Source: Ruminococcus sp. UBA7158
GTDB taxonomy: Bacteria; Bacillota; Clostridia; Oscillospirales; Ruminococcaceae
NCBI GenBank assembly: GCA_002491605.1
Contig: DKWG01000058.1
Coordinates: 11,692-45,141 of the forward strand
Length of the DNA stretch: 33,450 nt
Direction: 5' to 3'
The notes beneath the pieces are model-generated. The model was given only the letters and a program-made list of their open reading frames with translations. It was not told the origin of the DNA and ran no database searches. Positions 1-8,344 of this stretch are shown here, one piece after another (the stretch's first letter is position 1; every line of letters begins with the position of its first letter). The position numbers and the translations under genes are program-made.

Positions 1-290
1 TCCGAAATTCCTTAAATATATCATTCAGTATTTTTTAGCTGATAATATCCCATCATCATTTATTCTAAGTACTATAATAACACATGGACGTTTATTTTTC
101 AAGTGATTTTATATATATTATTAAATAGTATTTAGGCTAAAATAATTGCATATGAATGATTCTGAGTAAGCCGGCTTGAGCTATTTTACAAAATTACATA
201 GCCCGAATCCTTAATACTGCCCCTACAATCCGTTGCTTCCCCGAAAAAACCTGCAATCATCGCCCAATCTTATCGTTTTTTTTCGATTAG
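1..290. other. AT-rich left edge, no gene seen
   Basis: No convincing coding frame, tRNA or terminator is visible here. In Firmicutes the stretch upstream of rpmH normally faces dnaA and often carries the origin, so this is likely the dnaA-rpmH intergenic region. I found no clear match to the DnaA box TTATNCACA within these bases, so an origin cannot be claimed from this segment alone. Confidence 0.5.
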
Positions 291-293
291 GTA

Positions 294-323
294 TTGACAA
301 TCAAGCTGACAATAATATATAAT
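294..323 (+). promoter_or_regulatory. sigma-A type promoter of rpmH
   Basis: TTGACA at 294-299 and TATAAT at 318-323 are both perfect consensus hexamers with an 18-bp spacer. The predicted start of transcription, near 330, leaves a leader of about 120 nt before rpmH. Confidence 0.85.
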
Positions 324-451
324 ACTAAATTGCAAGGGTATCTATATATAATACCTTTAATTAGTCATGCGCTGTTGTAATATTTCAGCGATATAAAAAT
401 TAACAAGGTATGAAGTTGCCCATAATTTATGGACAAGGAGGCAATGAGAAA

Positions 452-592
452 ATGCAGGTAAAAAGAACTTATCAGCCTAAGAAGATTCACAGAAAAAAAG
501 AGCATGGATTTTTCAAGAGAATGGCTACTAAAAACGGCCGTAAGGTTTTAGCTCGCAGACGTGCTAAGGGCAGAGCAAGATTAACCTACTAA
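452..592 (+). CDS. rpmH: 50S ribosomal protein L34
   Basis: A very basic 46-residue protein containing the L34 signature: KRTYQP near the N terminus, then HGFFKRMATKNGRKVLARRR, and a C-terminal RLTY. It is a structural protein of the large ribosomal subunit. The start at 452 is chosen over an in-frame ATG at 410 because AAGGAGG lies at 435-441, about 10 nt upstream, and because L34 proteins start just before KRT. It is the first gene of the conserved rpmH-rnpA-yidD-yidC-jag cluster near oriC. Unlike the arrangement in Bacillus, about 370 nt with three hairpins separate it from rnpA, so it is probably transcribed alone from its own strong promoter. Confidence 0.97.
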   Translation: MQVKRTYQPKKIHRKKEHGFFKRMATKNGRKVLARRRAKGRARLTY

Positions 593-631
593 TTGTTGTG
601 ATGCTGTCAGAGTCGTTTTATAACGCATAAA

Positions 632-680
632 AAACGGCACGCAAAGGCTGTCGTTAAGCTTTTGTATGCCGTTTATTTTA
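632..680 (+). terminator. hairpin after rpmH
   Basis: AAACGGCA (632-639) pairs with TGCCGTTT (667-674), and an inner arm CAAAGGCT pairs with AGCTTTTG through one G-U pair. It is followed by ATTTTA, a weak U tract. Probable terminator or 3'-end structure for the rpmH transcript. Confidence 0.6.
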
Positions 681-770
681 TGACGTTGACTTTATTCGTC
701 TGTATTTTCATGCTTCGGCGCCGGCGTTTGCTTGCTGTGCCGTTGGAATTATTCACAGTTCGAATAATTT

Positions 771-815
771 TAAGCCTAAGCTTTAAACGGTATGTTTAAA
801 GGCTTATATATTTTT
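771..815 (+). terminator. second hairpin in the rpmH-rnpA gap
   Basis: TAAGCC (771-776) pairs with GGCTTA (801-806) around an inner stem TTTAAAC/GTTTAAA (782-788 and 794-800) with loop GGTAT. TATATTTTT follows. It has the form of an intrinsic terminator with a 5-nt bulge. Confidence 0.5.
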
Positions 816-868
816 CGCTTACGGTTTATCAGCCGCGATCGGTTAGTTATCTAATTGCGATAAGTATA

Positions 869-895
869 TGAACCACTTTAGTGGTTCATTTTTTT
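869..895 (+). terminator. intrinsic terminator before rnpA
   Basis: A perfect 8-bp stem, TGAACCAC (869-876) with GTGGTTCA (881-888), a 4-nt loop and seven T residues (889-895). This is a textbook rho-independent terminator ending only about 70 nt before the rnpA start. Confidence 0.85.
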
Positions 896-966
896 AAAAG
901 GACAAATTGCTTTACTTAAAATGAATCGCCGATGTAATGTGATAAATGCTTATTGGGACGGGATTT

Positions 967-1302
967 ATGCTCTATACACAGATTATCAAGGACAAAAGAG
1001 TGTTTTTAAAGCTCTATAAAAGGGGAAAATTTGTTTCCACCAGAGAAATGACTGCTTATTACCTTCAAAATAGGCTTCCTTATAACAGATTCGGAATAAC
1101 TGCCGGCAAAAAAATAGGAAACGCAGTAGCAAGAAACAGAGCAAAGAGAATTTTAAGAGAAGCATACAGAAAAAACGAAGCACTTTTGCCGATAGGATAC
1201 GACATTATATTTGTAGCAAGACCCGATATAGCCGGAATAAAATCGAATAAGGTTGAAAAATTTGTCGCAGAGCGACTTGTCAAAGAAATGAATAAAAGCT
1301 GA
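967..1302 (+). CDS. rnpA: ribonuclease P protein component
   Basis: A basic 111-residue protein, the protein subunit of RNase P, which removes 5' leaders from pre-tRNAs together with the catalytic RNA. The diagnostic RNR-type motif is present as KKIGNAVARNRAKRILREAYR-like sequence (RNR inside VARNRAKR), followed by YDIIFVARP. An in-frame ATG lies at 946, but it has no Shine-Dalgarno and would add seven atypical residues. The ATG at 967 follows GGGACGGGA and gives the usual MxYT start. The stop overlaps the yidD start by one base (TGATG), so the two are translationally coupled. Its position after rpmH is conserved. Confidence 0.95.
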   Translation: MLYTQIIKDKRVFLKLYKRGKFVSTREMTAYYLQNRLPYNRFGITAGKKIGNAVARNRAKRILREAYRKNEALLPIGYDIIFVARPDIAGIKSNKVEKFVAERLVKEMNKS

Positions 1303-1580
1303 TGCTGAAAAAATTTTTTGAGTTATTGATCCGTTTTTATCAAAAATATATATCGCCGCTGAAGCCTGCCTGCTGCAGGTATTATCCGTCATGCTCGCAA
1401 TACGCCCTCGAAGCGGTAAAAAAACACGGAGCCGTAAAGGGCGTGCTTTTAGCTGTATGGCGGATTTTAAGGTGCAATCCCTACAGCAATGGCGGAGTGG
1501 ATTATGTGCCCGAAGAATTTCATTTTTATACCTTGAAATCAGAAAAAAGAAGACAAATTAAGAATAAAAAATCTGCATAG
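1302..1580 (+). CDS. yidD: membrane protein insertion efficiency factor YidD
   Basis: A 92-residue member of the small YidD (DUF37) family. It shows the family pattern: an amphipathic N terminus, RFYQKYISPLKPACCRYYPSC, SQYALEAVKKHG, then WRILRCNPY and a GGVDYVP segment. The conserved Cys residues lie in CRYYPSCS and RCNP. YidD is a peripheral inner-membrane protein that helps YidC insert membrane proteins. It lies between rnpA (1-nt overlap) and yidC, as in most bacteria. The lysine-rich C terminus after residue 78 is variable and probably disordered. Confidence 0.95.
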   Translation: MLKKFFELLIRFYQKYISPLKPACCRYYPSCSQYALEAVKKHGAVKGVLLAVWRILRCNPYSNGGVDYVPEEFHFYTLKSEKRRQIKNKKSA

Positions 1581-1631
1581 ATTCAAAAACTGCATTTAAG
1601 CGCTGCGGTTTATATAAAAGGAGAAATTATT

Positions 1632-2978
1632 ATGTGGGAATTGATTGCTTGGCCCTTCGGTAAATTGCTGTGGCTGTGTTATGAAATCTTTAAAAACTAC
1701 GGTTGGGCGTTATTTGTATTTACTCTTTTGATAAAGCTTTTAATGCTTCCGTCGTCTTATAAAACTCAGATAAGCACGGCTAAGATGTCGAGGCTTAATC
1801 CTAAAATTGAAGCCATAAAGAAAAAATACGGCGACAACAAGGAAAAGATAAACGAAGCAACCATGGAGCTTTATAACCGTGAAAACATCAATCCGATGGG
1901 AAGCTGTCTGCCGATGTTTTTGCCGTTTATAATCCTTTTCGCAATCGTTGAGGTTGTTTATGCTCCTCTTACCTACCTCGGAGACGTTTCTAAGGACAAG
2001 CTCAAGGAAGCCCAGAGCACTGTGTATGACACTTATGTTGTCAGCGCAGCAGTTAAAAACCATGAAACAAGCGTTAACGACATTGTAAATTCGCAGACAA
2101 GCCTGTACGATACCTTAGTTTCATACAAGGCTGAGGAAAAGTCAACACTTGCCAATTACTCGGACGAAAGACTCAAGACCTTAGCCGACGTATTCACCGA
2201 GAATAAGGATTTGGACATATACTTCAACGACCCGGCAAAGGTTTCGCCTAAGCTGGTAGCCGCCGGTGCGTCCTCAAGACTTCAGCTTTTGGTGCTGTCC
2301 GTAGCTAAAGACTACCCCGGACTTTTCGACAGCGAGGTTGCCGCCCTTTGCAGCGACTTTGATTATACCTTCCTCGGAATATACCTCGGCAAATATCCGA
2401 GCTGGAATTCTATTTTAATCCTTATTCCTATCATATCCTTGGTTTCACAGCTCGCATTGACTGTAGTGAGCCAGTGGTACCAGAAAAAGAGCGGTTCTAC
2501 AAGCACCAATAAGACCATGAACATAATGCTTTATACAATGCCGCTTATTTCCTTCTGGATCGCATTTTCGTACCCTGCCGGTATCGGTATCTACTGGATA
2601 TTCTCAAGCGTTCTTTCACTTGTTCAGGTAATCGGCTTGAATATGTATCTGACACCTGCAAGAATTGATAAGATCGTCAGCAAGGAGACAAAGAAGGCAA
2701 GAAAGAAGCCGTCGCTTTATCAGATGGCACTCGAGCAGCAGAAGGCTCAGCTCGCAGGTCAGAAATCAGTCGGCGAAAAGGCTTTGGACGAAGCTCTGAC
2801 AGAGGACATCAAGCTTTCAAGGTCTGAAAAGAAGGAAGCCGAAAGATATGCTTTAAACGAAGCAAGAAGGCGTTCTGACGTTAAATACGGAGCTGAGTTT
2901 GAGGACGACAACGAGGCTTTGGTAAACGCAAGAAAGCGTTCCGCCGAAAGATACGGCGACAGACTCAGTGAGGATTGA
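1632..2978 (+). CDS. yidC: membrane protein insertase YidC/Oxa1 family
   Basis: A 448-residue polytopic membrane protein that inserts and folds inner-membrane proteins, alone or with SecYEG. An N-terminal hydrophobic segment (about 12-40) contains Lys35 within LLIKLLMLP, matching the positively charged residue of the hydrophilic groove. The cytoplasmic hairpin (about 45-85) contains LNPKIEAIKKKYGDNKEK and NPMGSCLPM. Further membrane segments lie at about 92-115, 258-280 and 295-345, including YPAGIGIYWIFSS. A hydrophilic insertion of about 130 residues (about 120-250) separates segments two and three and is longer than in Bacillus SpoIIIJ. The tail after residue 360 is highly charged. AAAGGAG precedes the start. 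No lipobox is seen. Confidence 0.95.
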   Translation: MWELIAWPFGKLLWLCYEIFKNYGWALFVFTLLIKLLMLPSSYKTQISTAKMSRLNPKIEAIKKKYGDNKEKINEATMELYNRENINPMGSCLPMFLPFIILFAIVEVVYAPLTYLGDVSKDKLKEAQSTVYDTYVVSAAVKNHETSVNDIVNSQTSLYDTLVSYKAEEKSTLANYSDERLKTLADVFTENKDLDIYFNDPAKVSPKLVAAGASSRLQLLVLSVAKDYPGLFDSEVAALCSDFDYTFLGIYLGKYPSWNSILILIPIISLVSQLALTVVSQWYQKKSGSTSTNKTMNIMLYTMPLISFWIAFSYPAGIGIYWIFSSVLSLVQVIGLNMYLTPARIDKIVSKETKKARKKPSLYQMALEQQKAQLAGQKSVGEKALDEALTEDIKLSRSEKKEAERYALNEARRRSDVKYGAEFEDDNEALVNARKRSAERYGDRLSED

Positions 2979-3059
2979 TTACTGTAATATTCAGCAAGGA
3001 GCTTGACCACTTATATTACTACCTATAAAGCAATTGCTGTCTTATAAAAGGAGATTAAA

Positions 3060-3896
3060 ATGATTGAGATTGTAACAGCAAAAACAGTTGACGAAGCAAA
3101 GGCTCGTGCAGCTCAGATTTTCGGCGTGGACGTTGAAAGGATTACGTTTACGGTTCTTGAAGAGCCCAGAAAGGGTCTTTTCGGAATGAAGGGCGAGGCT
3201 AAGCTTCAGGCTGAGTATGAAAAGACCAAGTCGGAAATTGCCTGCGACTATATTTCAGCGGTTATGCAGGCTATGGGCTTCGACAAGCCGGAAATAAACG
3301 TTTCCGAAAATGATGACGGCGGATATGTCTTTGACCTCGGCGGCGAGGGAACAGACGGCATCATCGGCAGAAGAGGCGAAACTATCGACGCTTTGCAGTA
3401 TTTAACATCCTTAGCCTGCAACAAGCACGACAAGGATTACTCAAGAATAACCCTTGACTGCGACAACTTCAGAGAAAGAAGAAAGGGTCAGCTCGAGGAT
3501 TTAGCCGCTAAGATGGCAGCAAAGGTCAAAAAGACAGGCAGAACCGTTGCTCTTGAGCCGATGAACCCCTATGAAAGAAGAATCATCCATGCGGCAATTG
3601 CCGATATAGAGGGCTGCTCCTCAAGGTCTGTAGGCGAGGACCCGTACAGAAAGGTACTGATATCCTCCACCGAGAAAAAGCCTTACAACTCGTCAAGAGG
3701 GGACAGAGATAACAGAGACAGAAGAGGTCAAAGAAGAGGAGACGACAACAGAGGCGGCGAGAGACGTCAGGGAAAACGCCGTGACGACTTCAAGGCAAGA
3801 AGCCTTGACATCACCTCATCATTTGAAAAGGATTATAAAAAGCCAAAGCCCGAGGATGAAATCGGCTCAGGTCTTTACTCAAAAATCGAGTTTTGA
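3060..3896 (+). CDS. jag: RNA-binding protein Jag/KhpB (Jag_N, KH, R3H)
   Basis: A 278-residue RNA-binding protein. The Jag_N domain covers residues 1-52, with KGLFGMKG at 39-45. A KH domain follows (about 60-135) with the GxxG loop GRRG at 103-106, then an R3H domain (about 138-205) with the R-x3-H signature R173/H177 in ERRIIH. Residues 208-278 are a low-complexity Arg/Asp/Gly-rich tail, probably disordered and RNA-binding. KhpB-type proteins bind many transcripts and affect cell elongation and division in Firmicutes. The gene sits directly after yidC, the conserved arrangement, with AAAGGAG 5 nt before the start. The hairpin after its stop suggests that the first operon ends here. Confidence 0.95.
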   Translation: MIEIVTAKTVDEAKARAAQIFGVDVERITFTVLEEPRKGLFGMKGEAKLQAEYEKTKSEIACDYISAVMQAMGFDKPEINVSENDDGGYVFDLGGEGTDGIIGRRGETIDALQYLTSLACNKHDKDYSRITLDCDNFRERRKGQLEDLAAKMAAKVKKTGRTVALEPMNPYERRIIHAAIADIEGCSSRSVGEDPYRKVLISSTEKKPYNSSRGDRDNRDRRGQRRGDDNRGGERRQGKRRDDFKARSLDITSSFEKDYKKPKPEDEIGSGLYSKIEF

Positions 3897-3934
3897 TGGT
3901 CGGCTTTAAGCCTTTTACCGATTAGTTTTATGCG

Positions 3935-3962
3935 GGCGGTTTCCAATCAGGAAGCCGCCTTT
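3935..3962 (+). terminator. terminator after jag
   Basis: A 10-bp stem, GGCGGTTTCC (3935-3944) with GGAAGCCGCC (3950-3959), one G-U pair, loop AATCA and a short TTT tail. Probably ends or attenuates the yidC-jag transcript. Confidence 0.65.
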
Positions 3963-3999
3963 CAACTGAAATTACTTTGATTTGATTGGAAGTTTTTAG

Positions 4000-5355
4000 A
4001 TGAGTACGATTGCTGCAATTTCCACACCGCAAGCCCTCGGCGGACTGGCTGTTATAAGAATAAGCGGTCAAGACGCCATTTCGATTGCCGATAAAATATT
4101 CGTAGGCTTTACCCGAGTCCGCCCCTCCGACATGGCAGGTCACACCTGCGCATACGGAAAAATTGTATGCGGCTCGCAAACACTCGACGACGTTGTGCTA
4201 ACCGTTTTCCGTGCTCCGAAGAGCTATACCGGCGAGGACACGGTTGAGATATCCTGTCACGGCGGCGTTTATCTTGCCCGTGAAATACTAAAGCTTATTT
4301 TGGATAACGGAGCCGCTGCGGCGTCGGCAGGGGAGTTTACAAAGCGTGCATTTATAAACGGCAAGCTGAGCTTAACTCAGGCTGAGGCGGTTATGGACAT
4401 AATCAGCGCAGAGGGCGAAGCGTCTTTAAAAAGCGCAAGGCTTGCTAAGGAAGGTCAGCTTTACAAACGAATCAACGATGTGTGCAATTCGCTTGTGAAT
4501 GTTTTAGGCTCGCTTGCAGCGTGGTGCGATTATCCCGATGAGGATATACCCGAAACAGATTCTGAGTCGGTCGCGTCTGTACTCGGCACTGCCCTTTCAT
4601 CACTGGACAAAATTTTAACCGACTATGATAAGGGAAGAATACTCCGTCAGGGAATAGACACCGCAATTATCGGCAAGCCCAACGTCGGAAAGTCGACATT
4701 GATGAACGCCATCCTCGGCTATCAGCGAAGCATAGTCACCTCGACTGAGGGCACAACAAGGGACGTCATTGAGGAGTCCGCAAGGGTGGGCGACGTCGTT
4801 TTGAAGCTCAGCGATACGGCAGGCGTCAGAAGCTCTGAGGACGAGGTCGAGCAGATCGGAGTTGACCTTGCAAGGAAAAAGCTTACAGACGCCGAGCTTG
4901 TAATAGCAGTGTTCGACGGCTCCCGTGAGTGCGACGACAACGACCGTGAAATTCTGAAATCTCTCTCCGATAAGCGACATATTATAATAGTTAACAAGTC
5001 TGACCTCCCTCAAAAGCTAAACTTAGAGTATAATAATGATGATAATATACTGTTTGTATCGGCAAAAAGCGGATTCGGACTTGAAAAGCTGACCGAAAAA
5101 ATCAACAAGCTGTTTAAACTCGGCGGCTACAGTGACGGCGGCGAGATATATACAAACGAGCGCCAGCGCAGCTTGGTCAAGAAGGCGAGGGAGTTTATTA
5201 GCAAGGCTCTTAACTCCGTCGGTGACGGTCAAACGCTTGATGCTGTTACAATCTATATCGACGAGGCGGCAAACTCACTTTTGGAGCTGACAGGCGAGAG
5301 GGCAACCGAAGCTGTTGTAAACGATGTTTTCTCCCGTTTTTGCGTGGGAAAATGA
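4000..5355 (+). CDS. mnmE: tRNA uridine-5-carboxymethylaminomethyl modification GTPase MnmE
   Basis: A 451-residue GTPase that works with MnmG to place the cmnm5 group on the wobble uridine (U34) of several tRNAs. The N-terminal folate-binding domain starts with TIAAISTPQALGGLAVIRISG. A helical domain is split around the inserted G domain, whose P-loop is GKPNVGKS at 225-232. Downstream are a TTRD switch, DTAG and NKSD motifs. The C terminus is FCVGK, in which the catalytic Cys is residue 448. Length and domain order are standard. The Shine-Dalgarno is weak (GGAAG about 13 nt upstream). The partner gene mnmG follows after 70 nt, and the pair is conserved in Firmicutes. Confidence 0.97.
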   Translation: MSTIAAISTPQALGGLAVIRISGQDAISIADKIFVGFTRVRPSDMAGHTCAYGKIVCGSQTLDDVVLTVFRAPKSYTGEDTVEISCHGGVYLAREILKLILDNGAAAASAGEFTKRAFINGKLSLTQAEAVMDIISAEGEASLKSARLAKEGQLYKRINDVCNSLVNVLGSLAAWCDYPDEDIPETDSESVASVLGTALSSLDKILTDYDKGRILRQGIDTAIIGKPNVGKSTLMNAILGYQRSIVTSTEGTTRDVIEESARVGDVVLKLSDTAGVRSSEDEVEQIGVDLARKKLTDAELVIAVFDGSRECDDNDREILKSLSDKRHIIIVNKSDLPQKLNLEYNNDDNILFVSAKSGFGLEKLTEKINKLFKLGGYSDGGEIYTNERQRSLVKKAREFISKALNSVGDGQTLDAVTIYIDEAANSLLELTGERATEAVVNDVFSRFCVGK

Positions 5356-5425
5356 TATTATTTCAATACTGATTGTATAATAGCAATAATATATTTCAAA
5401 TAGTAGTTATATAAGGACTGATATT

Positions 5426-7303
5426 ATGGACTATTTAGGTGAATACGACTATGTTGTTATCGGCGCAGGACACGCCGGAGTAGAGGCGGCACTGTGCGGC
5501 GCACGTCTCGGACTAAAGGTTGCGCTCTTTACAATAACACTCGATGCGATTGCAAATATGCCCTGCAACCCCTCCATAGGCGGCACTGCCAAGGGACACC
5601 TTGTCAGAGAGATTGACGCCTTGGGCGGCGAGATGGCAAAGGCGGCTGACGCTACATTTTTGCAGAGCCGAGTTTTGAATCTGGGCAAGGGACCGGCGGT
5701 TCACAGCCTTAGAGTTCAGTCGGACAGAGTTAAGTATCAAAGGTATATGAAGGGCGTTTGCGAGTCGGAAAAGAATCTCGACATTAAGCAGGCAGAGGTA
5801 GTCAATATTTTAAGAGACGAGACAGGCGCCGTTTCGGGTATCGTGACAAGGCTTGGAACAAAGTATAAGTGCCGAGCCGTTATCATCTGCACCGGAACAT
5901 ACTTAAACGGCGTAATCCACGTCGGCGAGGTTTCATATGAAAGCGGACCCGACGCAACGCTTCCTGCAAAGGGCTTGTCCGACGCCTTGATAAAAATGGG
6001 CGTTTCCTTAAGGAGATTTAAGACGGGCACGCCTGCAAGAGTCCACCGCAGAAGCATCGACTTTTCAAAGCTTGAGCCGCAGGCAGGGGACGATAAGATC
6101 CTTCCGTTTTCCTTTGAAACAAAGGGCGAGCTTAAGAACACCGTGATGTGCTACATCGGTTATACAAATGAAAATACGCATAAGGTCATCCTTGACAATC
6201 TCGACCGCTCACCGCTGTACTCGGGCAGAATAGAGGGAATAGGACCCAGATACTGTCCGTCTATTGAGGACAAAATTGTAAGGTTCAGCGATAAGCCGAG
6301 ACATCAGCTTTTTGTCGAGCCGATGGGACTTGATACAGATGAATTTTACCTTCAGGGCATGAGCTCATCGCTTCCCGAGGAGGTGCAGCTTGAGTTCTTG
6401 AGAACTATAAGCGGACTTGAAAATGTGGAAATAATGCGCAACGCATATGCTATCGAATATGACTGCTGTGACTCGCTTGAGCTTCTGCCCACACTGGAAT
6501 TTAAGTCAATAAAAGGACTTTACGGTGCAGGTCAGTTCAACGGCACATCCGGCTACGAGGAAGCGGCGGCTCAGGGTCTTATAGCAGGTATAAATGCGTC
6601 GCTGAAGCTTTTGGGTCGTGAGCCGCTCATACTCGACAGAGCGTCCTCTTACATCGGCACGCTTATAGACGACCTTGTGACAAAGGGAGTTTCCGACCCG
6701 TACAGAATGATGACCTCAAGAAGCGAATACCGTCTTTTGCTCAGAGAGGACAACGCCGACGAGCGTTTGACCCCTATAGGCTATAAGGTAGGACTTATTT
6801 CCGAGGAGCGCTATAACCGCCTTAAGAAAAAGCTTGAGCTTATTGACGAAGAGGTTACACGCCTTGAAACGCAGAATGTAGGACCGTCAGAGCAATTGAA
6901 TTCCTACCTTGAAAGCTGCGGAACGGAGGCTGTTACAAACGGCACAACGCTTGCCAAGCTCTTAAAGCGTCCGCAGGTCAGCTATGAGGGTCTTTCATGT
7001 GTCGACAAAAATCGACACGAGCTTCCCGATGAGGTGACAGAGCAGGCAGCCCTGAGAATAAAATATGAGGGCTACATTAAAATACAGCTCGAGCAGGTCG
7101 AAGCAATGCGGCGGCTTGAGGAAAAGCTGCTTCCCGAGGACGTTGATTATCAGTCGATCAGGGGACTGAGGCTTGAAGCGGCGGAAAAGCTGAATAAGGT
7201 CAGACCCTTAAGCATCGGTCAGGCGTCAAGAATTTCAGGTGTTAACCCTGCCGATGTCTCTGTTTTGGCTATTTGGCTGGAGCAGAGGAAAAGAAGTCAA
7301 TAA
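5426..7303 (+). CDS. mnmG: tRNA uridine-5-carboxymethylaminomethyl modification enzyme MnmG (GidA)
   Basis: A 625-residue FAD-dependent partner of MnmE in wobble-uridine modification. The N-terminal dinucleotide-binding motif is VVIGAGHAGVEAAL (G13, G15, G18). It is followed by NMPCNPSIGGTAKGHLVREID, a hallmark of the family with a conserved Cys. Further GidA segments are RVQSDR, KTGTPAR, QLFVEPMG and GTSGYEEAAAQG, the last for FAD binding. The C-terminal helical domain that contacts MnmE and tRNA is complete. AAGGA lies upstream of the start. It forms an operon with mnmE before it and rsmG after it. Confidence 0.97.
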   Translation: MDYLGEYDYVVIGAGHAGVEAALCGARLGLKVALFTITLDAIANMPCNPSIGGTAKGHLVREIDALGGEMAKAADATFLQSRVLNLGKGPAVHSLRVQSDRVKYQRYMKGVCESEKNLDIKQAEVVNILRDETGAVSGIVTRLGTKYKCRAVIICTGTYLNGVIHVGEVSYESGPDATLPAKGLSDALIKMGVSLRRFKTGTPARVHRRSIDFSKLEPQAGDDKILPFSFETKGELKNTVMCYIGYTNENTHKVILDNLDRSPLYSGRIEGIGPRYCPSIEDKIVRFSDKPRHQLFVEPMGLDTDEFYLQGMSSSLPEEVQLEFLRTISGLENVEIMRNAYAIEYDCCDSLELLPTLEFKSIKGLYGAGQFNGTSGYEEAAAQGLIAGINASLKLLGREPLILDRASSYIGTLIDDLVTKGVSDPYRMMTSRSEYRLLLREDNADERLTPIGYKVGLISEERYNRLKKKLELIDEEVTRLETQNVGPSEQLNSYLESCGTEAVTNGTTLAKLLKRPQVSYEGLSCVDKNRHELPDEVTEQAALRIKYEGYIKIQLEQVEAMRRLEEKLLPEDVDYQSIRGLRLEAAEKLNKVRPLSIGQASRISGVNPADVSVLAIWLEQRKRSQ

Positions 7304-7339
7304 AGTTTTCAACATTTGTTTGCGGAGATGTTAAAAGTT

Positions 7340-8053
7340 ATGCCGATAATTGATACTAACAGATTAAACGAGGTCTTTAATTTGAGCGGTTTGCCGCTGG
7401 ACTCGGAAAAAACCGTTCAATTTAAGCGATATTCCGAGCTTTTATGCGAATGGAACGAAAAAATGAACCTGACAGCGATAACAGATTCAGAGGGAATAGC
7501 GGTTAAACACTTTTTGGACTCCTGTCTTCCACTTTCCATGGTCGACGTTCCGACAGGCGCAACGGTTATAGACGTCGGCACGGGTGCAGGCTTCCCCGGC
7601 GTTCCCATGAAGATATTGAGAAGCGATATATCGCTCACGCTTTTAGACAGTCTCAACAAGCGTTTGACATTTTTATCGGCTGTGCTGGACGATATCGGGC
7701 TGAAGGCCGAGCTTATCCATTCAAGGGCTGAGGATAAGGGCGCGTCTGCGCTGAGAGAGAGCTTTGACATTGCGACAGCAAGGGCAGTGGCAAGACTCAG
7801 CGTTCTGTGCGAGTACTGTTTGCCGTTTGTCAAGGTCGGCGGAGCGTTTTTGGCTCTTAAAGGACCTGACGCCAAGCACGAGGTCGACGAAGCAAGGTCC
7901 GCAATCAAGCTTTTGGGCGGCAGGGTTGAAGCAGTTAAGGAATACAGCCTGCCCGGAGGGGATAAAAGAACGCTTATCGTCATAGCAAAAACAGCCCCAA
8001 CGCCAAAGCGCTTCCCGAGGAAAAAGGGAATAGCGGATAGCCCGATAGGGTGA
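7340..8053 (+). CDS. rsmG: 16S rRNA (guanine-N7)-methyltransferase RsmG
   Basis: A SAM-dependent methyltransferase of 237 residues that modifies a guanine near the 530 loop of 16S rRNA; loss is known to give low-level streptomycin resistance. The Rossmann motif is VIDVGTGAGFPGVPMKI, preceded by WNEKMNLTAI and the KHFLDS segment typical of GidB. Later motifs are ATARAVARL and LALKGP. In-frame starts exist at 7316 (TTG), 7328 (ATG) and 7340 (ATG). 7340 is preferred because GGAG at 7324-7327 is then about 12 nt upstream, whereas it abuts 7328. The start is therefore uncertain by a few codons. It follows mnmG closely, the usual gidA-gidB order. Confidence 0.95.
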   Translation: MPIIDTNRLNEVFNLSGLPLDSEKTVQFKRYSELLCEWNEKMNLTAITDSEGIAVKHFLDSCLPLSMVDVPTGATVIDVGTGAGFPGVPMKILRSDISLTLLDSLNKRLTFLSAVLDDIGLKAELIHSRAEDKGASALRESFDIATARAVARLSVLCEYCLPFVKVGGAFLALKGPDAKHEVDEARSAIKLLGGRVEAVKEYSLPGGDKRTLIVIAKTAPTPKRFPRKKGIADSPIG

Positions 8054-8200
8054 TTATTATAAAATTACGATATCTGAATAGATTCAAAATGCCTTTGGTA
8101 TTGGGTATCGGAACTCATTGTAATTATTGATTTAGAAATATAATTGCTCCTCATTTTTCTTCGACCGCTTTCACCCCTTTTCCCCCTTTTTCCGTACATA

Positions 8201-8233
8201 AAACCGTCGTAATTCGGCGGTTTTTATTTTTTT
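8201..8233 (+). terminator. intrinsic terminator after rsmG
   Basis: AAACCGTCG (8201-8209) pairs with CGGCGGTTT (8215-8223) with one T-G pair and loop TAATT, followed by an almost pure T tract to 8233. A strong rho-independent terminator closing the mnmE-mnmG-rsmG operon. The rest of the 290-nt gap to 8345 holds only a possible -10 (TATAAT, 8297-8302) for the next gene, with no obvious -35. Confidence 0.88.
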
Positions 8234-8344
8234 GCGGCGATTTTAGCAGAAACGGTTCGATATTTTATTATGGTAATATATGTAAATCAGTGCTATTATA
8301 ATGGTATTGCAAACGATAATTTTCAATGAAAAGGAAGTTTAAAT

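Noticed and set aside
946..966. Longer rnpA start at 946
   Set aside because: No Shine-Dalgarno and an atypical N terminus; 967 follows a GGGACGGGA site and fits the family start.
7417..7983. Long 188-residue minus-strand frame inside rsmG
   Set aside because: Shadow of rsmG: low-complexity Ser/Leu-rich translation, no ribosome site, and the plus-strand gene is well supported.
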